From: Farysia itapuensis
Lineage: Eukaryota; Basidiomycota; Ustilaginomycetes; Ustilaginales; Ustilaginaceae
Length of the DNA stretch: 64,000 nucleotides
Assembly (NCBI GenBank): GCA_023212645.1
Contig: JALBYC010000041.1
Coordinates: forward strand, 1 to 64,000
Direction of reading: 5' to 3'
Positions 44,051-53,075 of the stretch are shown in pieces; within the stretch, counting starts at the first letter, position 1; every line of letters starts with the position of its first letter. The notes below the pieces were generated by a model. It searched no databases, had not been told where the DNA came from, and saw only the letters and a program-made list of their open reading frames with translations. The translations under genes were made by a program, and so were the position numbers.

Positions 44051-44190
44051 GAAAATCCTAGCGCTCACATTCACGCACCATCTATATCTATTTGACTACG
44101 CAGACACGCAATCACACCTTGATACCACTATGAACAGCAAAGGTGCATTCATGAACTATACGATGCTGGCGACGAGGTCGAGGGCGCAAC

Positions 44191-44652
44191 TTAGCGAGGA
44201 GGGGACCGCTTCCTGCGTTTCCGCATCCCTTCGTCCGTCGCAAAGGTAATTCTTTCCGGCACGTGCGGCAGAGACGTGCCATTCACCCGATTTGTCGTGT
44301 TGAGCACCTCCTTCACGGCGGCTAAGAAACGGCTCAGCGCCCGAAGATACTGGCCTTTGCGCGCCTCGTCTGCATACAGACCCCCCTGCAGAATGTCGTC
44401 GACAGTGGCTGCAGCAGGGAGGAATGTGAGCAGCGGGTTGCGCTCCACCACCAGGAGAGGACATGTCACCAGCAGATGCTCTCGGGACTGAACTGCCTCA
44501 GGCTGGCACAGGCAGGTCTTTTTGCCCTGCGGGCGGCGCCGGGCGAAGGGTAAAGAGTCTTCTCTGAACTCTCTGAGGGAAGCAGCCAGAGCCTTGGAGA
44601 TCCCCACGTAAGCCGCGGGACCATCGACAGGGGCTCTGGCGCTGGAAGACAT
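44191..44652 (-). CDS. retrotransposon-like C-terminal zinc-knuckle ORF (copy 1)
   Basis: A 153-codon open frame. Its core reads CLCQPEAVQSREHLLVTCPL, a C-x-C-x8-H-x4-C pattern like that found after the RNase H/RT region of fungal LINE-type (Tad/I-like) elements, where C-x-C-G-x-x-E-S-x-x-H-L-L-x-x-C is usual. Upstream LREFREDSLPFARRRP resembles the preceding L-R-x-G-x-x-P segment. A helical part (LRALSRFLAAVKEVLNTTNR) and a very basic end (RKRRKRSPPR) follow. No reverse transcriptase lies upstream, so this is at best a severed terminal piece. It shares clear similarity with copy 2 at 45463-46090. The element assignment is inference. Confidence 0.45.
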   Translation of the reverse strand: MSSSARAPVDGPAAYVGISKALAASLREFREDSLPFARRRPQGKKTCLCQPEAVQSREHLLVTCPLLVVERNPLLTFLPAAATVDDILQGGLYADEARKGQYLRALSRFLAAVKEVLNTTNRVNGTSLPHVPERITFATDEGMRKRRKRSPPR

Positions 44653-45462
44653 TGGGAAGAAAGGAAAGGGAAAAGGGGTGTAATTGGGAGAAGAGTGTGC
44701 GAATGTGACTAGAAAGAGGTGACAGTCACGATCAGGGCAGAGAGATGGTGGCGGCAGAGAACAAATTGCAAGAACAGCAGGACAACAAGACAGGAAAGGG
44801 TTGCTGGAAAGGATCGCTGTTCAAAAACTGCAGCTTAGCGAGGAAAGCGTAATGGAGGTAAAGAGGAAAGAGCTATTGTGGGCGTCAGTGTGCCAATCCT
44901 TGCGAGAGCAGACAGGCCGCGCGTGCGTTGGTGAAGTGAAATGACCCAAACGCCTTGGCTAACCTTATTGCGGAATGCGCAATATCACCGGTGTCAAGCA
45001 AAACTGCGCAATGCCCGTGCCGGATAGTGCTACACAGTCTTCCCCGCTTCGATCACGCTAACACCACTTCTCTTCTGCATCGCAAATAGCGTGCGTTTGC
45101 TGTCCAATCCTGCACATAACCAGCATTTGCTCTTCAGTCCCGACAATACATCCGAGAAGGCCCGCCATTCTTCAAGAGATCTCATATTGTTTTCGAGGCT
45201 GTCGAAGTCGGAAGACGACGAATGCCACGATGATACGGCTTGACTTGAGTAAATATGCTGCTATCTCTCAAATCTGGCTCACATGATAGAGCCACAAAGA
45301 GATCTTCTTCCACATCGCTCAGTCACTGAATGGATCATATACATGGGGATTTATCATACTAATGCTCGTCAAGTTATTATGTGTAGACGAATGAGGATCT
45401 CGTTTAAACTATTGCAGCTACATCTGCGTGGTGGTAACCGCGGCTCCCGCTTCCGCGTGGGC
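44653..45462. other. intergenic, no gene recognised
   Basis: 810 bp between the two zinc-knuckle fragments. No reading frame with family character on either strand. Locally AT-richer than the flanking genes (45180-45420). Confidence 0.35.
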
Positions 45463-46090
45463 TTATCCGAAGGGAAGGCAACTCTCTCTGGCGGTGCAAT
45501 TGGCCTGCGCTCTCGGAGGAAATGTTGCTCGACTTTGTCTCGCACTGCCGGCAACTTCTGGCTGTAGCACCTGGACCTGTTGGAAAGTACCATTAGCCTT
45601 GTTAGTCGAGATGAGCAGCTCTTCGAGGGCAGACGAGAAGTGAAGGAGCGCTTCGAAGTATGCTCGCCGGCGGTCTGACGCTGCTTTATGCAACCCTCCT
45701 TGCAGAAGTTGATCTGCAGTGGCTCCAGCTGGCAAGCAAGCCAACAATGCAGTCCGCTCGCTGGCAAGAAGGGGGCACGACAAGAGAAGGTGTTCCGGAG
45801 ACTGGTCGGAAGCCGGGTCGCAAAGACAGCTTCGTCAATCGGCCGGGAGGTCGCAATCCACAGCAGTGAGTTGGCTCGCAGATGCAGCAACGGCTTCACA
45901 AGTGCGCTCGGAGCACCAGCATAGACTTCCAGGTTCTCCTTTCGAGAGTCCGCCGGCAGAGTAACGTCACGGAGCACAGCTGTTCGTCCTTGCCTGGCAT
46001 TGTCCGCTTCAGGCTGCGAGAGCGTGATAAGCCGGCCGAAGAAGTCCAGAGCTTGTCTCTTTCATCGCACCAAGAACCAGATCTCAACCT
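45463..46090 (-). pseudogene. frameshifted paralogue of the zinc-knuckle ORF (copy 2)
   Basis: One frame (46090 to about 45845) encodes DFFGRLITLSQPEADNARQG-like sequence and LLHLRANSLLWIATSRPIDE. The next piece, in a different frame, reads CLCDPASDQSPEHLLLSCPL and continues with LASERTALLACLPAGATADQ to LEELLISTNKANGTFQ. It matches copy 1 position by position (CLC-x8-EHLL, CPLL, ER, LLxxLPAxAT, LQGGL, TNxxNGT). The frame changes close to 45840, and the downstream frame has a stop immediately upstream of its cysteines, so the gene is broken. The upstream part extends the likeness to the C-terminal end of LINE-type polyproteins. Confidence 0.5.
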
Positions 46091-46735
46091 CGTAGCCAAG
46101 CCCAGCAGCGATCATACAATACCTGTGCCGACTCAGATGGGCTGTGGGAAGCTAGATGGCGACACCACTGCACAGCACATGGTACCAAGGCGCGTCTCGT
46201 ATTGCACCGGAACACTGGTACGGAGGAGATCTTGAGCCACCAGGGACCAGAGCAGAAGGGACAAGGCGGAAGAGTCCGGCAGAGCACCATCAGCATGTTG
46301 CAATGGTCGAGAGCAACGCCCATCCACGGACATGACGGTGCTCCGACCACACAGCCAAGCCGAATTTCACGAGCAGAAATTTTCGAGGCCGTGGATGCGG
46401 AGAGAGTCGTCCAGCATCTGCTGAGTGACCCTCTGCGTTGCTCCAATTAGGTCAAGGGAGGTAACCGCGACGCAGAGACCGCGAGAGCGTGAGTGTCAAG
46501 AATTCGCAGAAGTTTCTGGGCGCCCTCGTCTACCAAGATATCCTTCGGCTCAGGCTGTCGAGCGTCCAGGCATCTTTGCATCCTGTTTCTGACCGCGAGC
46601 TCTGCCACTAAGCTGGCGGAATACCGCAAAGTGACTGCCTCGTACGAGTCCGACAGGGAAGGATCTCTGCAGCCGTCTTTCCAGCCTATTCAGCGTACGA
46701 CGCACTTTCCCAAAAGATTTGTACACTAAGTCAAG
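46091..46735 (-). mobile_element. probable upstream remnant of the same decayed element
   Basis: Directly upstream (on the minus strand) of copy 2, the three frames alternate in carrying protein-like stretches: VYKSFGKVRRTLNRLERRLQ, then QRVTQQMLDDSLRIHGLENF, then a Trp/Cys-rich stretch. All are broken by stops and frame changes. With copies 1 and 2 this gives a relic zone of about 2.5 kb. I see no terminal repeats, poly(A) tail or target-site duplication, and the reverse transcriptase YxDD core is absent from the window. Confidence 0.35.
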
Positions 46736-47225
46736 GAATGCTCGGTCGATCAGGTAGTGAGGATGCAGTCTTAGGCTCAGCTGCCCGAGGGCTGGGCGGG
46801 AGAGTGAAGAGGCCCTTCAGCTCGGCGGCCCGAAGACGAGAAGGGAGAGGAAGCGAGGGCGACGACACAGAAGCGGGGTTTTGGCCGCGCGGGCGACGGC
46901 GATGTCGACGCCGCGGGCGAGGGCGGCGGCTGTCACGAGTATCGCTCGTGGGAGCAGGGACCAGGGCGGGGCGAATGCCGAGCGCCTTCAAACGGTCGAC
47001 CTCGGCCTTGAGGCGACAGAAGGCATCCCACTCGCCCTTGTAACGGTCCGTTTCGGCCTCGGTCCAGCTGAGGACCTCGGCCGGGTACAGCCCCGTCAGT
47101 GTACGACGCACTTGGCCGTCCTCGAAAAGCCAAGGAAACTTGTCCTTGGCGTCCCATAGTTTGAACATCTCTTCTAGAGATGGAGGTTGCTTAGAAAGAG
47201 AGTGGCCTAAGAACAGTACTCTCAT
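46731..47225 (-). CDS. hypothetical basic protein in the accessory island
   Basis: 164-codon frame with a protein-like first half (EEMFKLWDAKDKFPWLFED, VRRTLTGLYPAEVLSWTEAE, KGEWDAFCRLKAEVDRLKAL) that looks like a helical, aromatic-containing domain. The second half is Arg/Pro/Ser-rich (RRPRPRRRHRRRPRGQNP). I do not recognise it. The first half may belong to a retrotransposon-type or smut-specific repeat protein. The VRRTL-x-x-L word also occurs in the remnant just downstream (near 46700), hinting at duplication. Could equally be a truncated relic. Confidence 0.3.
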   Translation of the reverse strand: MRVLFLGHSLSKQPPSLEEMFKLWDAKDKFPWLFEDGQVRRTLTGLYPAEVLSWTEAETDRYKGEWDAFCRLKAEVDRLKALGIRPALVPAPTSDTRDSRRPRPRRRHRRRPRGQNPASVSSPSLPLPSRLRAAELKGLFTLPPSPRAAEPKTASSLPDRPSIP

Positions 47226-49065
47226 TCATACCAAGCCGCGTAAGGTGCCAGTCCCCGTATTCTACAGACCTGCGCATCTATCAACGTCGGAGACAAGGTG
47301 AGAATTGGGAAGAGCTCAAAGACGGTAGCTCTGAGTACTTACTGTATCATTGTCGGATAGCGGGAAGGACCTTTCCACCAAGTGGGAAGCGAGAGATGGA
47401 GGATGGGGAATCTGTTGCAAGTGGCCCAGTGACGTGCCTTATGTAGACATCGTGCTTCCAGCGAACAGCTTAGCTAGCATGCCAAGTAGCTGCTCTCGTG
47501 CCCATAGATCTGCTCGCGCTGACCGCTATCGGAAGACCCACAGCCGGAACAGCGACCCTCTCGGTGATGCGACACCTTGGCCAATTAGTCTGCGCCGAAG
47601 CATGCTTCCAACCCACCCGGTCAAGTGAGGAATCGTGGGGCGGAATGCTGTTTCATCGCGGCTTTGAGCGTGTGCAAGCGCCAGTCCGCACCGAGAGCCT
47701 AATCGAGCGACAGTGCGCTGGACGCAGCTTGGCTGGCTTAATTTGGGACGCGCTCGCGGTAGATCCGAACAAGGTTGTGTGGGTCCTGACCGCGCGGCAA
47801 CCCAAATTCAGACCGAAATGAAATTGGAAAAGTAAAAACGACGCCTAGCGATTCGCTCGCGGCACGCGCTCCGCTCCGAACCGCCTCCGAGCATTTCGCA
47901 CTCGAGTGGTTCGCCAATAGGTGCTAGAGACTGTCACGACTGAAACACAAGCATGAAACCAGCTGGCTTAAGCTCCCGCTGGCACCAATGCCCCTTCACT
48001 CGAACTTCATGAATCCACTCGGGTATCAATGCACCAGGCATGCTCCGCCGGAAAAGGGCTAGCCTGAACTACGCACCCCTATGAACAAGTGGGCTGCGCT
48101 GTAGCGACAGAGCATAAGCCTGGCCACATTGCTTGCCTGATGAGCGTGTGACTGTGAAGGACATATTGCAACCAATGTTCACATGGAGGGCAGAGGGCAA
48201 AGGGGCAAAGTGGGCGCAGGTGCGCACTTGCGTATCTTGGTTCCGTGGCCGTCCGGTGGACCTGCCTTCCTTGCACGCAGACCTCCCGAGACCTGCCCAA
48301 CACTTGTGTGTAGCAAAGTCACACAAGAAGGCTCAGCAGATTCGCCGTATGCACGCTGGGCTTGAGTAGTCACGAATGTAATACATACATGGTATGATGC
48401 CGAGAGAAAGAAACTTGTCTAACGAGAAAGAGCGAGTGAGGTGTGACTTGCATAGCCGAAATGTTGATAATGGCAAATGCTCGTTCCAGAGACACGACTG
48501 GGCTGTCCTCTGAGCTTTGAAGCTATAGGCCCACAAAGGAGTCGGTCCTTGCAGACGTTCTTGAAATGCTCGACCAATGGCAGTTCACCCTCTACTGCTA
48601 TTGTTGTCAGACTTGTCCGCGCCCATGTTCCGCGGACGGGTACGTCTCACGCCCCCAAGCAGACAGTAGAGAGGGTTCAGGATTAAGTGGCTATCCAGCG
48701 GGTTCTGCCTGCCGTCCATCTCTGAGCCAACGGGAGCAGTGGCTTGAACGACGTGTGTCGTTAATACGCGCGTGGAAGCATGTGAACTCGCTCACGCTCG
48801 TGCCTGCCTCTGACATCCTCGCTATTGCATTATTAGAGTGAGCTTTTCCTTCATGTCCCACGCACTTTGTCTCAATCTGTTCTGTTTGATATCTATTGCG
48901 GGTCATCTCCAACGATCTGACGGTGATGTGCATACGAAAGTGCGGAAAGAACATCTTGTGACGTTGGCACTGTTGATTTCAGCAGCCACCACCCTCAGAA
49001 TCTCGGCTACGCACGTCACAGATTCTTCTCCCTCAATCGTCGGACAAGTTCTTCTTCTCTACTCA
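47226..49065. other. 1.8-kb gene-free stretch of the island
   Basis: No recognisable gene. Several open frames of 60-110 codons exist on both strands. The most protein-like is + strand 48133-48369 (TWRAEGKGAKWAQVRTCVSW), but the opposite strand is open over the same bases and nothing matches a known family. Probably decayed or intergenic DNA. Confidence 0.35.
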
Positions 49066-50547
49066 TCATAGACACAGTATAGTAGCACTGTATCTAGCGT
49101 CTCTTCTCTTCCTCCTCTGATCGAAACATCTTTGACGCACAACAAGCACACGGCCCAGGAAAGAGCAGAAGAGTAGCACACTACGCACACGAGTGGGTAT
49201 GATATGGTCTTGCTCTTTACAACGCCTGCCATCCGCCAAAGAAAGAAGGAAAGAGGTGATATGGTCTTGTCGTAGACAAATGGTCGGATTCATAGACGAC
49301 ACACCACGCGAGAGGTTCCAGACAGTAGACGTACGGATAGAAACAACGTTGTATGTCTCCATGATCGACATGCCGAGAATATTTAAGAGCTCCTGCCATT
49401 GCAGCGACTGGAGCGACCACCAAAGGTCGGGAGCGATCTCATCCGGACGACTGTGGGAGGCCAGCAAGTCGGGGATGTGAAATAATGCATCATCCACGAT
49501 CTGCCTCTTCGCCACCTTGAGGATGTTCCCAAAGCCTTTGGCTTTACCACCGCCGGCTTTGGGAACGCGCATGTAGAACTGGAAGACATGGAAGCGCTGG
49601 TGGCCGAAACGAGCGCAGAAGCGGTCCGAGTATGCCTGCACCTCGGCATACCGGTTGTCGCAAAGCTCGATTTCGTTGCCCGGCTCGCTCATCCAGTCAA
49701 CCTCCTCTTTGGTCAGCTTGAAGTCCCCGCGCTGCCAATAGGGCATCAAGGGGTTACAGGGACTAGCCCCCTCGATGTAGCGCTGAGCCAGCAGAAGCGT
49801 CTGGCTAGCAAGACTTCTGGCCTCTTCCGGGATGTCTGTTGTCCGGCAGAGGCGCAGATATCGCTCTGGCAGGCGCTTCTCGTCCCTGCTGTTGCCAGCT
49901 TTGGATGGGGCGAGGCTCATGCTCCAACCCCCGCAAGCCCGCTTCCTTAAGAAAGGAACTTCAGGCAATTGGCTTGCCGAGGCGGGCACAGGACGGTTCA
50001 GCCTTGCCTTCTTGCTGGGCTGGGGAGGAGTGGGGGAGTTTGCCCGTCGTTTCCCGCGAGCGCGTTCGCTCAAGCCAGGATCGGACGGGGCGGGAGAAGG
50101 AGAACGGGAGGCTGGACCACCGGCAATACCTGGTGGGAGAGGCGGAGAGGTCGTGGCGAGAGGGGGGAAAGGAAGGTCGCGTTCCGCGAGATGGTCATCT
50201 TGATCCAGGCCATCTTCTTCCGGAAGGCGCCACTCTTCGAAGTCCGCAAGGACGAGCGAAGTGTGCTCCACGGAGTACGTGCTCCCTATGAGCTCGCGCC
50301 AGGCAGCTCCCAGACAGTACACTTTGACGTCTGGAAACCGGTCGCGGAAGTCTGCGACGTCTCGACAGGTTGCTTGAGTGCAACCTGTGAGCACCAGGCC
50401 AAAAGACTTGCTGCCAAGCTCAGCCTCCATCACATAATTTCTGGCACGCGAGGTCTGCTTTCTGCATAGGATCCTCGCTTGATCCTCATAGGTGATCATC
50501 CTAGGGATGTCCAGCACTACGAGGTTCACAGGTTGGAATGTCGTCAT
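49066..50547 (-). CDS. uncharacterised long ORF of the accessory island
   Basis: About 493 codons from the ATG at 50547 (MTTFQPVNLVVLDIPRM). Three parts are visible. Residues 1-130 look like a compact alpha/beta fold (GSKSFGLVLTGCTQAT, FPDVKVYCLGAAWRELIG). A linker of Pro/Ser/Arg-rich sequence runs to about 205 (RARGKRRANSPTPPQPSKKA). A second folded region follows at about 225-380, rich in aromatic residues (EGASPCNPLMPYWQRGD, RFCARFGHQRFHVFQFYM, PDLWWSLQSLQWQELLN). The last 110 codons (from VVSIRTSTVW) contain a donor-like GTACGT and low-quality sequence, so the true end may be spliced. I recognise no family. Position, neighbours and a partial second copy just upstream suggest a mobile or lineage-specific repeated gene. 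Confidence 0.45.
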   Translation of the reverse strand: MTTFQPVNLVVLDIPRMITYEDQARILCRKQTSRARNYVMEAELGSKSFGLVLTGCTQATCRDVADFRDRFPDVKVYCLGAAWRELIGSTYSVEHTSLVLADFEEWRLPEEDGLDQDDHLAERDLPFPPLATTSPPLPPGIAGGPASRSPSPAPSDPGLSERARGKRRANSPTPPQPSKKARLNRPVPASASQLPEVPFLRKRACGGWSMSLAPSKAGNSRDEKRLPERYLRLCRTTDIPEEARSLASQTLLLAQRYIEGASPCNPLMPYWQRGDFKLTKEEVDWMSEPGNEIELCDNRYAEVQAYSDRFCARFGHQRFHVFQFYMRVPKAGGGKAKGFGNILKVAKRQIVDDALFHIPDLLASHSRPDEIAPDLWWSLQSLQWQELLNILGMSIMETYNVVSIRTSTVWNLSRGVSSMNPTICLRQDHITSFLLSLADGRRCKEQDHIIPTRVRSVLLFCSFLGRVLVVRQRCFDQRRKRRDARYSATILCL

Positions 50548-50578
50548 GGTGTCTATTTGTATGATGGTGTAGATTGTC

Positions 50579-51080
50579 AAGCGCTTCTCGTCCCTACTAT
50601 TGCCAGCCTTGGCCGGAGCCAAACTCCTTACTCAGCCTCTGCAAATCCGCTTTCTTAAGAATTGACATCGGACAATGACTGACACGGGAGGTGCCGGCGA
50701 AGAGGAGCAATAAGGGAGCGCATCAAAAAAAAAGGAAAAAGGGGGGGGGGGGGGGGGGGGGGGAAGAATTGCCCGTCTCTTCCCGCGAACGCGATGCGCT
50801 CAAGCAAGGATCGGACGGGGCGGGGATAAGGGAAGGGGAAGCTGGACCACTGGCAATGTGGGAGAGAGGTCGAGGCGAGAAAGAGGGAGGGGGGAGGAGG
50901 GAGGTTTTTTTGTGCGCCGGGAGAGTGCCCGGAATCCGGAGCAGACAAGTCTGACTGTTCGAGATGATGAGGAAGGAAGGCAAGAAACGAAAGTCTCGAA
51001 CGGCTCTTTTATCTCTGACGACGTGCTCAGATTTGTGCTGCTGTAGATCGTCTTGTCCGGCCGTCGGCTCAAGCTTGGCG
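50579..51080 (-). repeat. diverged partial second copy of the middle of the island ORF
   Basis: Two blocks here align with 49876-50180 inside the ORF, at an offset of about 700 bp. The first (50583-50665) matches gcgcttctcgtccct, attgccagc, and the cgctttcttaagaa end. The second (50764-50890) matches gcccgtc-tcttcccgcga, gctcaag-aaggatcggacg and gctggaccac-ggcaat. In protein terms SLAPAKAGNSRDEKRL corresponds to SLAPSKAGNSRDEKRL and IASGPASPSLIPAPSDP to IAGGPASRSPSPAPSDP. This copy is broken by stops and a homopolymer, so only the ORF copy remains open. Orientation is the same. Confidence 0.65.
50741..50763. repeat. 23-nt poly-G homopolymer
   Basis: An uninterrupted run of 23 G on the + strand, preceded by A9-GG-A5. 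It falls exactly where the duplicated segment corresponds to the Pro/Lys-rich linker of the intact ORF. Its length is prone to polymerase slippage and sequencing error. Confidence 0.9.
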
Positions 51081-52668
51081 AGAGATACAAAATGCGAAGC
51101 TAATCGTCGACTTAGTCTCGGCAGACCCACCCTCGTTTTGGCGACCCTTGTGGTTATGCCGCAACGCTACCGCATGGTTCGCGAGAAGGTTTCTTGGCAC
51201 TCTCCCACCCGCGCGGAACGGAGAGTATGAGAGCAGGGATAACTCTAGCGGAAGCGGCAGCTTCCACCGGAAACGCTAAATGAGGTTTCAGCAAGGTCTA
51301 AAAGTCGCGCTAGTTTCACAGATGCAGCAGCTGAGCAGAGTGACTTTACGAAAGGGGGTCAGCTGGAAGCTTATGACTACGCGCTAGAAGCATGTTTCTT
51401 TAACAATCACAGAGTGATTGCTTGTTTCTGATCAATCAAAGTTGCCGCTCCTACGCGGGGTATGTTCATTCACGGACATAATCGAGCCTCTTCTTGGCAG
51501 GATATGAAGTCTGGCAGGGAGAACGCCGAGATCCTTAGCCTGAGCGGGAGGTGAGATTCGAGCGTCACAGCATATTCGCTTGCTGTAGTGCCCGAGCACT
51601 GCAATGAGCAGGAAAACTCAGTTGCCCTTCGGCGAAGATATGCTATTCTAGATTTTGACATGCTCAGTTCAGTCACAGCTCATGTAGTTCGGCACTTCAT
51701 TTGACCCACAAAGATTGATCAAAGGCAGAGCTCTGAGCGTGAGAGTGTACTGCACGAGCAGAAATGAAGGAGCAGAATGCCAGTCGTAGGACCGTGCAAG
51801 TACTGGCTGAGAGCTCACTGTGACTAATATGACGGGTTCTCAGCTGCTGTGCTTGGTCTGCCAATCTTCATGGTACTGCAAGCCGCTTCCCGCTCGTCCA
51901 ACAGACGTAACAAGGCCGAAGTCCGATGCTGAGCTCTATGTTTCTTCGGTGGGCGTGTGAGCATGACATTTCGAGCAAGTTGCCGGAAGTCCATCAGATG
52001 CTTAGCGTTCGCTTCGAGGCCAAGCGAGGGTCAAGCTCACGAAGCAAGAGTCTCGAGGTATAGTCACATGCAATGCCTCGTTCCCACGCTTTGGTCTCTG
52101 GCAGAACCGCGATCTGCGGCTTCGAGCTTGGTGCATGCGTCTGCCATAGCCACCCGCCGTGAAAGCCGTGTCTGCTCGCAAAAGCTCGCTCACTTCTCCT
52201 GCTAGCGCCCACTTAATACAAATCCGAGCTTCATTTGACCTCGTGATTGAACGAACTTTGTAGAAGGGGCAAGATCGGATTTGGGCTTTGGCGGGATACG
52301 ATGAATTTATCTCAGGTCACACTTATTGTGAGAATGAGCTGCACTGCTTCGCTAGTATAGCACGCGCAGCTGTGCTCCTCACCACCATCTTTCGGGCCCG
52401 TGTCTTGGGCAACGTCAACCTTTGCACTTAGGAGCGTGCCAAGCAGGCAATAATCAGTGATTCAACAGAGCCCGACTCACTCAGCAGAACTTTGAGCAGG
52501 ATTACGTGCTGCTTCGTCTTTCAATTCAGTACTCCACTGGCTTGTTCCAAGCTCTGCTTTACCTTCAGAATCGACATGGCTAGCCTTGGTGCTCATCCCA
52601 GTACGCACGCAGCAAAATGGCTCCACTCCCAAAAAAATTCGAAAAAGAAATTGCAGTTTGTCAGAAAC
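51081..52668. other. 1.6-kb gene-free right flank of the island
   Basis: No family match on either strand; frames are short and overlap one another. It ends at the tRNA gene. Confidence 0.4.
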
Positions 52669-52674
52669 AAAAAA
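52669..52674 (-). terminator. RNA polymerase III terminator (T6) of the tRNA gene
   Basis: Six T residues on the minus strand start 3 nt after the tRNA discriminator base. Confidence 0.75.
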
Positions 52675-52676
52675 GG

Positions 52677-52791
52677 TGTCCTCGGCGAGGCTCGAACTCG
52701 CGATCTTGGGATAATGTCATGGGATTGCTCCTGCAAGCAGGATCGTTGGAATGGTATGAGACCCACGCCCTACCAACTAGGCCACGAAGAC
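52677..52791 (-). tRNA. elongator tRNA-Met(CAU) with a 42-nt intron
   Basis: The cloverleaf can be folded by hand. Acceptor GTCTTCG pairs with CGAGGAC (one G-U). The D arm is GCCT-AGTTGGTA-GGGC. The anticodon stem TGGGT pairs with TCCCA apart from one T-T at 31:39, with loop CTCATA, anticodon CAT. The variable loop is AGATC. The T arm is GCGAG-TTCGAGC-CTCGC, and the discriminator is A. Exons are 52791-52755 and 52712-52677; the intron 52754-52713 sits after position 37, the canonical site. The A box TGGCCTAGTTGG and B box AGTTCGAGCC are both good. The T loop TTCGA and the absence of the three G-C pairs at 29-31 point to elongator rather than initiator Met. Sen2, the enzyme subunit needed for its maturation, is encoded at 29.9-31.5 kb. 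Confidence 0.88.
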
Positions 52792-53075
52792 TGGACGCTG
52801 TTGCAGACTTATGTCGTATTACGGCCATATTCACAAAAGCTTCTGCCTGCCATGGGGATGCAAATTTTGCACAGCGTGAGTCTGCACCGCGCATCTTGCA
52901 CTCTGCAGAATGTATGTACATACGTACCGAAGTACGAATCGGCAAAAGTCAACTCACACTGGTCACGTTGCAATTTCGAGCCGGTAACACATGGTCAAGC
53001 ACTCAGAGCGCTCGTTTACAGACATGGATGAATATATATAGACAATAGATGAAGGCCGTGCCTAGCGGAAGAAGC

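Noticed and set aside
52002..52212. Minus-strand 63-72 codon frames before the tRNA
   Set aside because: Short, overlapping each other in two frames and without family character.
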